Shown: one piece after another, positions 17,392-24,950 of the stretch
Position numbering within the stretch: position 1 is the first letter of the stretch
Layout of the letters: every line of letters begins with the position of its first letter
Assembly (NCBI GenBank): GCA_022652735.1
Contig: JALCRP010000003.1
Span: 62,001-126,000 of the forward strand
Length of the DNA stretch: 64,000 nucleotides
Direction of reading: 5' to 3'
From: Faecalibacterium sp.
GTDB taxonomy: Bacteria > Bacillota > Clostridia > Oscillospirales > Ruminococcaceae
Position numbers and translations under genes: made by a program
Notes under the pieces: model-generated
Databases searched by the model: none
What the model was told of the DNA's origin: nothing
Seen by the model: only the letters and a program-made list of their open reading frames with translations

Positions 17392-18699
17392 TTATTGCGC
17401 AAAGGCCTGCTGGAGATCGGCGAGAATATCCTCGATGTTTTCCAGCCCGATCGAAAGGCGTATCGTGTTGGGGTAAATCCCTTGTTCGCGCTGCTCGGCG
17501 GCGCTCAGCTCGGAATGTGTCGTGCTGGCGGGGTGGATTACAAGGCTCTTGGCATCGGCCACGTTGGCCAGCAGGCTGAACAGCTGCAGCTTGTCAATAA
17601 AAGCCTGCGCTTGTTTTTCGCCGCCGCGGATGCGGAAGGTGAAGATGCTGCCCGCGCCCTTCGGGAAATAGGTTTGATACAGGCGCCGCTGCTCGGGGTC
17701 GGTGCTGACGCTGGGGTGGCTGATGCTTTCTACCTGCGGCACCGTCTTCAGGTAATCGATCACTTTTAGGGTGTTTTCTACGTGGCGGTCTACGCGCAGC
17801 GAAAGCGTCTCCAGCCCTTGCAGGAAAATCCAGCTGCTAAAGGGCGAAAGCGTTGCGCCGGTATCGCGCAGCAGGATGGCGCGGATGCGCGTTACAAATG
17901 CGGCCGGGCCGGCGGCCTGCACAAAGCTGATGCCGTGATAGCTGGGGTTGGGCTGCGTCAGCTGGGGAAACTTTTCGGGATAAGCGGCCCAGTCAAAGGT
18001 GCCGCCGTCTACGATTGCGCCGCCAATGGTGGTGCCGTGGCCGCCGATAAACTTTGTGGCCGATTCCACAACAATATCCGCGCCGTGCTCGATGGGGCGG
18101 ATCAAATAGGGCGTACCGAAAGTGTTGTCGATGATAAGGGGCACACCATGCTTATGCGCGATGGCGGCAATGCCGTCAATATCCGTCACTTCGCTGTTGG
18201 GGTTGCCCAGCGTTTCAATGTAAATGGCCTTGGTGTTGGGGCGGATCGCTGCTTCAAAATTTTCGACTTTCAGCGGCTCTACAAAGGTGGTTTCCACGCC
18301 GTAATCCACGAGCGTATGCGCCAACAGATTGTAGGTGCCGCCGTAGATGTTTTGCGCCGCCACGATATGGTCGCCCTTAAGGGCCACGTTTTCGATGGCG
18401 TAGGTGACGGCCGCCGCGCCAGAAGCAACGGCTAAGCCGGCAACGCCGCCCTCCAAATCTGCGATGCGCTGTTCAAATACGTCTTCGGTGGGGTTGGTCA
18501 GGCGGCCATAGATGTTGCCGGCATCCCGCAAGGCGAAGCGGTCGGCCGCATGCTGGCTGTTGCGGAATACAAACGAGGAAGTTTGATAAATAGGGACGGC
18601 GCGGGAATCGGTGGTATGGTCGTAATCTTCTTGGCCGATATGAAGCTGGCGCGTTTCAAATTTCCAGGCGCTGCGGGTTTCTTTCGTAATTTGTGCCAT
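17392..18699 (-). CDS. metY: O-acetylhomoserine sulfhydrylase (Cys/Met PLP enzyme)
   Basis: A 435-residue PLP enzyme of the Cys/Met metabolism family. The SATKFIGGHGTTIGG motif places the PLP lysine at K216. The length and the insert after it (GGTFDWAAYPEKFPQ) are typical of O-acetylhomoserine sulfhydrylases, which make homocysteine from O-acetylhomoserine and sulfide. AAGAGG lies before the ATG. It is the last gene of the minus-strand sulfur cluster but has its own 290-bp leader after a terminator, so it is probably a separate unit. Cystathionine gamma-synthase/lyase activity is a less likely alternative. Confidence 0.88.
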   Translation of the reverse strand: MAQITKETRSAWKFETRQLHIGQEDYDHTTDSRAVPIYQTSSFVFRNSQHAADRFALRDAGNIYGRLTNPTEDVFEQRIADLEGGVAGLAVASGAAAVTYAIENVALKGDHIVAAQNIYGGTYNLLAHTLVDYGVETTFVEPLKVENFEAAIRPNTKAIYIETLGNPNSEVTDIDGIAAIAHKHGVPLIIDNTFGTPYLIRPIEHGADIVVESATKFIGGHGTTIGGAIVDGGTFDWAAYPEKFPQLTQPNPSYHGISFVQAAGPAAFVTRIRAILLRDTGATLSPFSSWIFLQGLETLSLRVDRHVENTLKVIDYLKTVPQVESISHPSVSTDPEQRRLYQTYFPKGAGSIFTFRIRGGEKQAQAFIDKLQLFSLLANVADAKSLVIHPASTTHSELSAAEQREQGIYPNTIRLSIGLENIEDILADLQQAFAQ

Positions 18700-18941
18700 A
18701 ATGTTTACCTCTTTATCGTCAGGCTGCGGGCAGCAGCGGTGTATTGTACAGGGCGTTTTTGCGGTACATCACATTCGCGCTTGGCACATTCGCTTGCGGG
18801 GCTTTTTTTGCCATTGGATTTTTGTAAAATGCACAATTTTCATATCCGGCAGTTCCTTTCTGTTTCTATACCCATTATTTTACTATGTTTTTCAAAAGAG
18901 TGTTAATATCAAAAGCAAATTGCCCGTTATCGAAAAAAGCG
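18700..18941 (-). promoter_or_regulatory. Leader region of metY
   Basis: About 240 bp without a protein gene. It includes a possible 24-codon ORF (18769-18843, minus) with AAGGAAC before its ATG and one cysteine near its end. I do not see a SAM riboswitch or T-box core. A weak -35/-10 lies near 18870-18900. Confidence 0.3.
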
Positions 18942-18985
18942 ATCGCAAAAGGCCCGCCACAAAACCGTGACGGGCCTTTTGCGAT
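18942..18985 (-). terminator. Rho-independent terminator after the rhodanese/PP-loop gene
   Basis: A 15-bp perfect stem (ATCGCAAAAGGCCCG and complement) is extended by CAC/GTG. On the minus strand it is followed by a GCTTTTTTCG tail. It starts 3 bp after the stop codon. Confidence 0.9.
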
Positions 18986-18988
18986 TTT

Positions 18989-20137
18989 TCAATATTCCTC
19001 GAGAAAGTGGTGGGTCTTGCCGCCTTTGCGATAGGAGATCACCGTGTCGAGATTGACATTTTCCATGCTTTTGAACAGATTGCTTTCTACCTGCGGGTTA
19101 TCCTGCTTCATGCGCCGGATCAAATTTTTGATTTCCAGCCGTTTCGAGCTGGTCGTTCCGTCGGTATGGCAGGTGGTGCAGCTATCCGTGAATTTGCAGG
19201 CGCACTGGATAAAGTGCAGATGATGATAATCCCGCCAGCGCTTGATGTCGTCCTCCCGTATCAGGTAAAGGGGGCGAATCAATTCCATGCCGGCAAAATT
19301 TTGGCTGTGAAGCTTGGGCATCATGGTGCGCACCTCGGCGCCGTAAAGCATGCTCATCAGCGTGGTTTCAATCACATCGTCATAATGATGCCCCAGCGCA
19401 ATTTTGTTGCAGCCCAGTTGCTGCGCCTGATGGTATAAATGGCCGCGGCGCATCCGGGCACAGAGATAGCAGGGGGATTTTTCCACGTGAAAAACAGATT
19501 CAAAAATGTCTGTTTCAAATATTTGGATGGGAACCCCCAGCAGCTTGGCGTTGCTTTCAATCACAGCCCGGTTCACCGGGCTATAACCGGGGTCCATGAC
19601 AAGAAATACCAGCTCAAACGGAAACTTGTTGTGCCGCTTCAGCTCCTGAAACAGTTTTGCCATCAGCATGGAATCCTTACCGCCGGAAATGCACACCGCA
19701 ATTTTGTCGCCCGGCTCCACCAGATTATAGCGGCAAACCGCCTGCGCAAACGGCGTGAAAAGCTCCTTGTGAAATTTCCGGCGGAGGCTTTCCTCTATTT
19801 TATCGCGCCGTTCGGTATCTTCGGCTTCGTGCGCAAGCTCCCTGCGCAGCCATTGTGCATAGCCGCCCTTTAAGCTGTATGCGCATACGCCTTTGCTGCA
19901 TAAATGGTCTGCTGCCTCTTTGCTCAACACGCCCCACATGCAAAAGCAGATAACGGTTTTCCCGGCGGGAAGCGTGACGGCATCGGCCAAAATCGTATCC
20001 CGATCGAGACAAACGGCGCCCGGAAGCGAGCCGTGCTGATATGCGATTTCATCGCGCACATCCACCAATATGATCGAAGCGGGATCACGCGCCGACACTT
20101 CTTCCCACGTGATTTCAGGTGCTTCTTGTTTTGGCAT
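18989..20137 (-). CDS. Rhodanese domain fused to TtcA-like PP-loop tRNA thiolase
   Basis: A 382-residue two-domain protein. Residues 1-100 form a rhodanese domain (ILVDVRDEIAYQHGSLPGA) with active loop CMWGVLS, persulfide cysteine C66. The rest is an N-type PP-loop ATPase with SGGKDS (151-156), CxxC at C223/C226 and a later Cys cluster near 312-323, the pattern of TtcA-type tRNA 2-thiocytidine synthetases that hold an Fe-S cluster. The fused rhodanese probably hands over sulfane sulfur. The start ATG 20137 overlaps the stop of the upstream LysR gene (TGATG) and has GGAGG 10 bases before it, so the two are coupled. The exact substrate is uncertain; tRNA or a small thio-compound are both possible. 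Confidence 0.8.
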   Translation of the reverse strand: MPKQEAPEITWEEVSARDPASIILVDVRDEIAYQHGSLPGAVCLDRDTILADAVTLPAGKTVICFCMWGVLSKEAADHLCSKGVCAYSLKGGYAQWLRRELAHEAEDTERRDKIEESLRRKFHKELFTPFAQAVCRYNLVEPGDKIAVCISGGKDSMLMAKLFQELKRHNKFPFELVFLVMDPGYSPVNRAVIESNAKLLGVPIQIFETDIFESVFHVEKSPCYLCARMRRGHLYHQAQQLGCNKIALGHHYDDVIETTLMSMLYGAEVRTMMPKLHSQNFAGMELIRPLYLIREDDIKRWRDYHHLHFIQCACKFTDSCTTCHTDGTTSSKRLEIKNLIRRMKQDNPQVESNLFKSMENVNLDTVISYRKGGKTHHFLEEY

Positions 20138-21063
20138 CACAGCGCGCCTCCTTCCGGCAAAATGTGTACGTTGCATTTTTGCAGTTCTTCCAGATAGATT
20201 TCGCCCAGCTTGCTCAGTATGCTGCCCTGCCGGCGGATATAGCCGATGTGCATAATTTTATCCGATTGCAGCGGGATGACTCGGTAATCGGTGCCGTTCA
20301 AATCTTCGCACAAAATTCCGCTGCACAGGGTATAGCCGTTTAGGCCGATCATCAAATTCAGCAGCGTGGCACGGTCGCTCGCCTTGATAACCTGCCGATA
20401 GTGCCAGGTGCTGTACACTTCCTCCGCGAGATAAAAAGATTGATTTTCGCCCTGATCGAAGCAAAGGCAGGGATAAGGCTGCAAATCCTCCAGCGAAAGG
20501 CTTGCCCGGCGCGCAAGCGGATGCGCCGCCGCCAAAAACACGTAGGTTTTGCAGGGGAAAAGCTCGGTAAAAGTCAAGCCGTTATCCGCAAAAAGCCGCT
20601 GTAAGATTTCTTCGTTGAAATCATCTACATATAAAACGCCCAACTCGCTTTTATAGCTGCGGACATTCTCGATGATCTCGCCGGTTTTGCATTCGTAGAT
20701 GCCGAAGGCGTACTGCTCGGGCTGAAACCGGCGCGCCATCTCAATAAAGGCTTTGACGGCAAAGGTATAGTGCTGTGCGGAAACGCTAAAGCTTTTCTTG
20801 CTCTCTTTTTTCAGGATGAACTTTTCTTCGGTCAGGCGGTATTGGTTTACGATCTGCCGCGCGTAGATCAAAAACTCGCTGCCTTCCGGCGTAACGCTTA
20901 CGCCCCGGTTGGTGCGGCGGAACAACGAAAAGCCAAGTTCCTTTTCCAAGTTCAGGATACTGGCCGAAAGGCTGGACTGCGATAAAAACAGGGCCTGCGC
21001 CGCTTTGTTCATCGAGGCCGTTTCGGCGATTGTAACGGCATAGGTCAGCTGTTGTAAAGTCAT
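20137..21063 (-). CDS. LysR-family regulator of the sulfur/cystine cluster
   Basis: A 308-residue LysR-type regulator with N-terminal HTH (ASMNKAAQALFLSQSSLSASI, then KELGFSLFRRTNRG) and a substrate-binding-like effector domain. ATG 21063 has AAGGAGCC upstream. Gene order (cystine-type ABC transporter, LysR, rhodanese/PP-loop, MetY) suggests a CysB/CysL-like role, sensing cysteine, O-acetylserine or a related compound. Its promoter (TTGCCA-N17-TATACT) is followed at about +3 by CCTAC-N7-GTAGG, a palindrome that also occurs at the same place in the transporter promoter. Confidence 0.8.
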   Translation of the reverse strand: MTLQQLTYAVTIAETASMNKAAQALFLSQSSLSASILNLEKELGFSLFRRTNRGVSVTPEGSEFLIYARQIVNQYRLTEEKFILKKESKKSFSVSAQHYTFAVKAFIEMARRFQPEQYAFGIYECKTGEIIENVRSYKSELGVLYVDDFNEEILQRLFADNGLTFTELFPCKTYVFLAAAHPLARRASLSLEDLQPYPCLCFDQGENQSFYLAEEVYSTWHYRQVIKASDRATLLNLMIGLNGYTLCSGILCEDLNGTDYRVIPLQSDKIMHIGYIRRQGSILSKLGEIYLEELQKCNVHILPEGGAL

Positions 21064-21118
21064 ATCGGCTCCTTCGGTTTTTGCGCGGCTGCAGGCGAAA
21101 TGCCGCAACACGGAATTC

Positions 21119-21173
21119 CCTACCCGATTAGTAGGCTGCTAAAAAGTATAGCATGAAATACGCCCCGTGGCAA
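21119..21173 (-). promoter_or_regulatory. Promoter of the sulfur LysR gene with downstream palindrome
   Basis: On the minus strand TTGCCA (21168-21173) and TATACT (21145-21150) are 17 bp apart. Nine bases after the -10 comes CCTAC-N7-GTAGG (21119-21135), covering about +3 to +19. The same palindrome lies 8 bases after the -10 of the ABC transporter promoter. Confidence 0.75.
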
Positions 21174-21187
21174 CGATGCAGCGGCAA

Positions 21188-21220
21188 TGAAAAAGCCTGC
21201 CTTGGCGGCAGGCTTTTTCA
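21188..21220 (-). terminator. Rho-independent terminator after the binding protein
   Basis: A 14-bp perfect stem (TGAAAAAGCCTGCC and complement) has a 5-nt loop and T runs on both sides. It closes the ABC transporter operon before the LysR promoter. Confidence 0.9.
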
Positions 21221-21233
21221 AAAGGCTTTGCGC

Positions 21234-22154
21234 TTATTCCACTACGCCGCCCTCGACAACCAGAGAATCCGGGTCGGCGGCTTGCCCATAAACGGGCGCC
21301 AGCGTTTCGGTATAGTCGGCATGGAAGAAGTTTTCCTTGCCAAGCGCCACGATCTCGGCATTCAGCCAATCCAGCAGGGTGCTGTTGCCCTTGGTTACGG
21401 CGGGCGCGATGGTGTCCAGATCGCCCAGAGAATCGATGCCAACCGTGAACCCGGGGTTTGCAATCGCCCAAGCAAGCACTTCGGTGTTGTCGGTGGAGAA
21501 GGCGTCGCCGCGGCCGTCCAGCAGGGCGTTGTAGGCATCCGCGTACTGATCGTATTTTTGCAGGGTCACGTTGGGGTAATTCTTTTCAAAATAAGTTTCA
21601 GCCGTGGTGCCCTTGGCCACGATCAGCGTTTTGCCGTCCAACTCGCTTACATCCTGAATCACGGCGCTGTCGGGCGAGACAACGCCCAGCGCAACCTTCA
21701 TGTAGGGCAGCGCAAAATCTACTTTTTCGGCGCGCTCTTCGGTTACGGTAAAGTTGGCCAGAACAATATCCACCTTACCGGTTTCCAAAAACTCTACTCG
21801 GCTGGCGGGGTCGAGAGAAACATATTCCACTTCTGCGCCCAGATCTTTTCCGATCCGATCCGCAAAATAGACATCGTAGCCCTGGTAGGCGCCGTTTTCA
21901 TCCACATAGCCAAAGGGCGCTTTGTCGCTGAATACGCCAATCGTGATTTTGCCGCTGGATTGGATCTCGTCCAAAGTGCGGAAGCTGCCCGCCGCGGCGC
22001 TGCCTGCTGCGGCAGAAGAACCTGTGGCCGTGCTGTCGGCGCTGCTTTGCGCGGCGGAAGCGGCGGCCGCTGCACCGCAGCCTGTCAAAGAAGTGCCCAA
22101 AGTCAAGGCGGCGCTTAACACCGCTGCTTTCCGAATAAATTCTCTGCGTTTCAT
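21234..22154 (-). CDS. Polar amino-acid (probably cystine) ABC transporter binding lipoprotein
   Basis: A 306-residue family-3 solute-binding protein. The signal has RREF and a lipobox LTGC with C26, then an Ala/Ser-rich linker. The mature domain carries the typical DKAPFGYVDENGAYQGYDV and LDPASRVEFLETGKVDIVLANFTVTEERA segments. The substrate cannot be read directly. Cystine or cysteine is inferred from the Cys-run leader peptide in front of the operon and the sulfur genes behind it. It follows the ATPase gene by 36 bp with AAAGAGGGA as ribosome site. Confidence 0.85.
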   Translation of the reverse strand: MKRREFIRKAAVLSAALTLGTSLTGCGAAAAASAAQSSADSTATGSSAAAGSAAAGSFRTLDEIQSSGKITIGVFSDKAPFGYVDENGAYQGYDVYFADRIGKDLGAEVEYVSLDPASRVEFLETGKVDIVLANFTVTEERAEKVDFALPYMKVALGVVSPDSAVIQDVSELDGKTLIVAKGTTAETYFEKNYPNVTLQKYDQYADAYNALLDGRGDAFSTDNTEVLAWAIANPGFTVGIDSLGDLDTIAPAVTKGNSTLLDWLNAEIVALGKENFFHADYTETLAPVYGQAADPDSLVVEGGVVE

Positions 22155-22190
22155 GTAAAAATCCCTCTTTCTGTTTTGTTTCGTGTTGTG

Positions 22191-22967
22191 TTATATGACG
22201 ACCGAGTTTTCCTCGGTGGCGCGCTTGGTAAACGTTAAGGTATGCAAAAACTCCTGTGCCCGCTGGGTTTGTGGCGCGGTAAAAAATGATTCCGGCGTGG
22301 CCTGCTCTACAATCTTTCCGCCGTCCAGAAAAAGCACACGGTCGGCGATGGCGCGGGCAAACGGCATCTCGTGGGTGACAATTAGCATCGTCAAGCCCTG
22401 TTCGGCAAGCTCCAGCATCACGTCCAGCACTTCCCGCACCATTTCCGGGTCGAGCGCGGCAGTCACTTCATCAAACAGCATAACCTCGGGATGCATGCAC
22501 AGAGCGCGCACAATGGCAACGCGCTGCTTTTGCCCGCCGGAAAGCTGTCGCGGATAGGCGTTTCGCTTTTCCCACAGGCCGACGCGCTTAAGCAAGGTTT
22601 CTGCTTCGGCTTCTGCCTCGGCCTTTGTGCGGTGCTGCACCTTCATCGGCGCCAAAGTAACGTTGCTCAAAATAGTTTTGTGCGGGAAAAGATCGTAGCT
22701 TTGAAACACCATGCCAATTTTTTGCCGTATGCGCGTCATGTTTTTGGCGCCCGCCGCAATCGGCTCGCCGTCCAGCTCGATTTGCCCGGCATCCATGATT
22801 TCCAACCCGTTCAGGCAGCGCAGGAGGGTGCTTTTACCGCAGCCCGAAGGCCCTACAATCACCACAACTTCGCCGCGATGCACTTCCAGATCAATGCCGT
22901 CCAATACGGTTTCGCCGCCGAAACGCTTTGTCAGCCCGGCGGCCTTTAGCTGAATCTCCTGTTCCAT
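22191..22967 (-). CDS. Polar amino-acid ABC transporter ATP-binding protein
   Basis: A 258-residue ATPase of the GlnQ/TcyN type: Walker [11 protein letters not shown]-loop [10 protein letters not shown], signature [15 protein letters not shown] and Walker [16 protein letters not shown] 22967 has AAGGAG upstream and lies 4 bases after the stop of the permease gene. The frame runs further upstream, but that part overlaps the permease. It energises import with the two permeases encoded before it. Confidence 0.93.
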   Translation of the reverse strand: MEQEIQLKAAGLTKRFGGETVLDGIDLEVHRGEVVVIVGPSGCGKSTLLRCLNGLEIMDAGQIELDGEPIAAGAKNMTRIRQKIGMVFQSYDLFPHKTILSNVTLAPMKVQHRTKAEAEAEAETLLKRVGLWEKRNAYPRQLSGGQKQRVAIVRALCMHPEVMLFDEVTAALDPEMVREVLDVMLELAEQGLTMLIVTHEMPFARAIADRVLFLDGGKIVEQATPESFFTAPQTQRAQEFLHTLTFTKRATEENSVVI

Positions 22968-22971
22968 TGCG

Positions 22972-23652
22972 TCAGGCTCCTTTCCAGTTGCGTTCCAGCC
23001 GTTTTGCCGCCAGCGAAATCGGCCAGCAAACGAGGAAGTAAAGCAAAAACACTGTGCCGTACACCCAAAGCGCCGCCGTGGGATAGGCAAAGCGGTTGGC
23101 GTCGATCACCTGCTGGCCGACCTTTAGCACTTCCACAATGCCGATCAACACCACCAAGCTCGTGGTTTTAATGATGCGCGTCGTCAGGTTGATGGCCGGC
23201 GGCAGCAAATGCCGCAGCGTCTGGGGCAAAATTACGTACCAAAAGGTTTGCAGCGGAGACATCCCCAGCGCCTCGGCGCTTTCATACTGGTGCTTTGGGA
23301 TGCTGATAAGCGCCCCGCGCACCAAATCGCCCATTTCCGCCGTGCCCCATAAAGTAAATACAAGAACGGCGCTGGCCCATGCGGAAAGATTTAGCCCAAA
23401 GGCTCGCGTTACGCCGAAATACACCAAAAACAGCAGCACCAGCTGGGGCATGATGCGGATGAAATCTAGGTACAAGCGGCTGATGGCTTTTGCAAGGGGA
23501 TGTGGCACCATCATAAAAAGCCCGAACGCAACCCCCAGCGGGAGCGAAAGCGCAACGGAAAGTAGGCTGATACGCACCGTCACCCAAAGCCCGCCCAACA
23601 GGCGCAAAAAGTTGCTGCCCTCGAACAGGACATTAATTCCCAAAGCCTGCAT
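22972..23652 (-). CDS. Polar amino-acid ABC transporter permease
   Basis: A 226-residue His/Glu/Gln/Arg-type (HisMQ) permease with about five membrane segments. The EAA loop ([39 protein letters not shown] region) contacts the ATPase. Its start overlaps the other permease gene by 20 bp, with GGAGGC upstream of ATG 23652. The two permeases probably form a heterodimer. Confidence 0.92.
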   Translation of the reverse strand: MQALGINVLFEGSNFLRLLGGLWVTVRISLLSVALSLPLGVAFGLFMMVPHPLAKAISRLYLDFIRIMPQLVLLFLVYFGVTRAFGLNLSAWASAVLVFTLWGTAEMGDLVRGALISIPKHQYESAEALGMSPLQTFWYVILPQTLRHLLPPAINLTTRIIKTTSLVVLIGIVEVLKVGQQVIDANRFAYPTAALWVYGTVFLLYFLVCWPISLAAKRLERNWKGA

Positions 23653-24295
23653 GACGAAGCCTCCTTTCCAAAAATGCGGCGAGAACCGAAATGGGCAAAA
23701 GCAATATCAGATAAGCGGCTACCAGCATGCCCAGCGCCTCATCCGTCTTGTAGTAAAGCCCGATCAAATCTTTCGCCACATACATCAGATCGGCCAGCGC
23801 GATGGCGCTGACAACCGAGGTTTCTTTAATAAGAAAGATTACATTGGCGCACAGCGCCGGGATACTGACGGCCAGCGCCTGCGGGAAAACAATGTAACAC
23901 AAGCTCTGCGCCGGCGAAAAGCCAAGGCTTTGGGCGGCTTCGCGCTGGCTTTTTTCCACGGCTTCCAGCCCGCTGCGAAACGCCTCCGCCATATAGCTGC
24001 CGCCTAAAAAGGTAAGCCCTAAAATGGCGCAGCCTTCCGCGGAAATGCGGATGCCCAACTTCGGCAGGCCAAAATAAAGAAAAAATAGCTGCACCAGCAG
24101 CGGCGTGTTGCGGCTTAGCTCGATGTAAAGCGCCGTTATCTGCCGCAAGCCCGGGATGTGTGCATACTGGATGAAGCTGCACACGGCCCCCAACAGCAGG
24201 GCAAAACAAATGCCCCAAAAGGCGATCCGTGCCGTCAGCCCGGCAGCCTGCACGTACATCGGCGCATAGCTTGCTATAAAACCCCAATCCGGCAA
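23633..24295 (-). CDS. Polar amino-acid ABC transporter permease
   Basis: A HisMQ-family permease of 220 residues, with an EAA loop (AEAFRSGLEAVEKSQREAAQSLGFSPAQSL region) and about five membrane segments. No ATG is available. TTG at 24295 is preferred because GGAGG lies 6 bases before it; TTG at 24301 would sit only one base from the same GGAGG. It is the first structural gene after the Cys-rich leader ORF and hairpin, so it is the one directly exposed to the proposed attenuator. Confidence 0.9.
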   Translation of the reverse strand: MPDWGFIASYAPMYVQAAGLTARIAFWGICFALLLGAVCSFIQYAHIPGLRQITALYIELSRNTPLLVQLFFLYFGLPKLGIRISAEGCAILGLTFLGGSYMAEAFRSGLEAVEKSQREAAQSLGFSPAQSLCYIVFPQALAVSIPALCANVIFLIKETSVVSAIALADLMYVAKDLIGLYYKTDEALGMLVAAYLILLLPISVLAAFLERRLRHAGFGN

Positions 24296-24318
24296 ATTCA
24301 ATCCTCCTATCCAAACCC

Positions 24319-24358
24319 AAAAGGGAGCAGGACCGCATACGCGCTCCCGCTCCCTTTT
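24319..24358 (-). terminator. Leader hairpin (candidate attenuator) of the cystine ABC operon
   Basis: Reading the minus strand, AAAAGGGAGC pairs with GCTCCCTTTT (10 bp) with further GG/CC pairs inside. The tail is TTTTGGGTTTGG, so the U run is interrupted. It lies 18 bp behind the stop of the Cys-rich leader ORF and 24 bp before the first permease. Confidence 0.6.
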
Positions 24359-24376
24359 GCCATCCGCAAAACGGTG

Positions 24377-24466
24377 CTAAGGCAAACTGCACGCATGACG
24401 AATCCCTGCCGCAGGCATCTGCATACAGCGACAGCACATCATCCCGCGGACAATGGAATACTGCAT
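24377..24466 (-). CDS. Cysteine-rich leader peptide (29 aa)
   Basis: A short ORF in the 5' leader of the ABC transporter operon encodes 29 residues. Codons 9-14 read MMCCRC, with a fourth Cys at residue 26, giving four cysteines and five methionines in all. The ribosome site GAGGAGGAA lies 6 bases before ATG 24466, better than that of the following permease. It is preceded by a sigma-A promoter and followed by a GC hairpin. The layout matches transcription attenuators in which ribosomes stall at codons of the end-product amino acid. Cysteine control through Cys-run upstream ORFs is known in mycobacteria; I do not recall this particular peptide. Function is inferred. Confidence 0.7.
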   Translation of the reverse strand: MQYSIVRGMMCCRCMQMPAAGIRHACSLP

Positions 24467-24493
24467 GGTGCGTTCCTCCTCAAAACCTCTATT

Positions 24494-24547
24494 CCTACTA
24501 TGTAAGTAGGTTGATAACAAGATAACACGCCAAACCCAGCATGTCAA
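24494..24547 (-). promoter_or_regulatory. Promoter of the cystine ABC operon with downstream palindrome
   Basis: On the minus strand TTGACA (24542-24547) and TATCTT (24519-24524) are 17 bp apart. Eight bases after the -10 comes CCTAC-N7-GTAGG (24494-24510). The leader-peptide start follows at 24466. Confidence 0.75.
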
Positions 24548-24950
24548 TATGTTTTACCAAATTTTTGAAGGATTTTAAAAAGACGGGCAAATTATATTCT
24601 TACATGATTTTTTCGCTTACGGATAAAACCGATGCGTTATATTGTTTCTTAACGTACCCTAAAGCAGAGGGCAGGCCTGCCGCTATGCGCGGAATCGCCG
24701 CCTTGGCCCCCTTTATAATGGTCGCTGTACCTTGTGGACGTAGCGGTTGCCGACGGGCTGCATGCCCAAAAGCAAAACGCGATCAGAAAAGGCGGCAGCA
24801 GCGGGAAAGAGAAAAGACGCTCTGGGGCTTTATGGCAATGCAATGGCTTTTTGTGCTATAATATGGACATACATACACGGCAAAAAAGAAAAATGCAGAA
24901 GAAAAGAGATTATAGGCCCCGCGGGGCTGCCGTGTGAGAAAAGGACGAAT
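24548..24950. other. Intergenic region before the WecG-type gene
   Basis: About 400 bp without a credible gene. The only clear signal is an extended -10, TG-C-TATAAT (24854-24862), on the plus strand, 88 bp before the glycosyltransferase start. A 106-codon ORF here has no recognisable content. Confidence 0.5.

Noticed and set aside
18769-18843. 24-codon ORF before metY as a second cysteine or methionine leader peptide
   Set aside because: It has only one Cys and two late Met codons and no terminator hairpin between it and metY.
18700-18941. SAM riboswitch or T-box upstream of metY
   Set aside because: I could not find the conserved core of either element or a terminator next to the start codon.
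24541-24861. 106-codon plus-strand ORF between the cystine operon and the WecG-type gene
   Set aside because: No ribosome site, no recognisable domain, and it runs through the promoter region of both neighbours.
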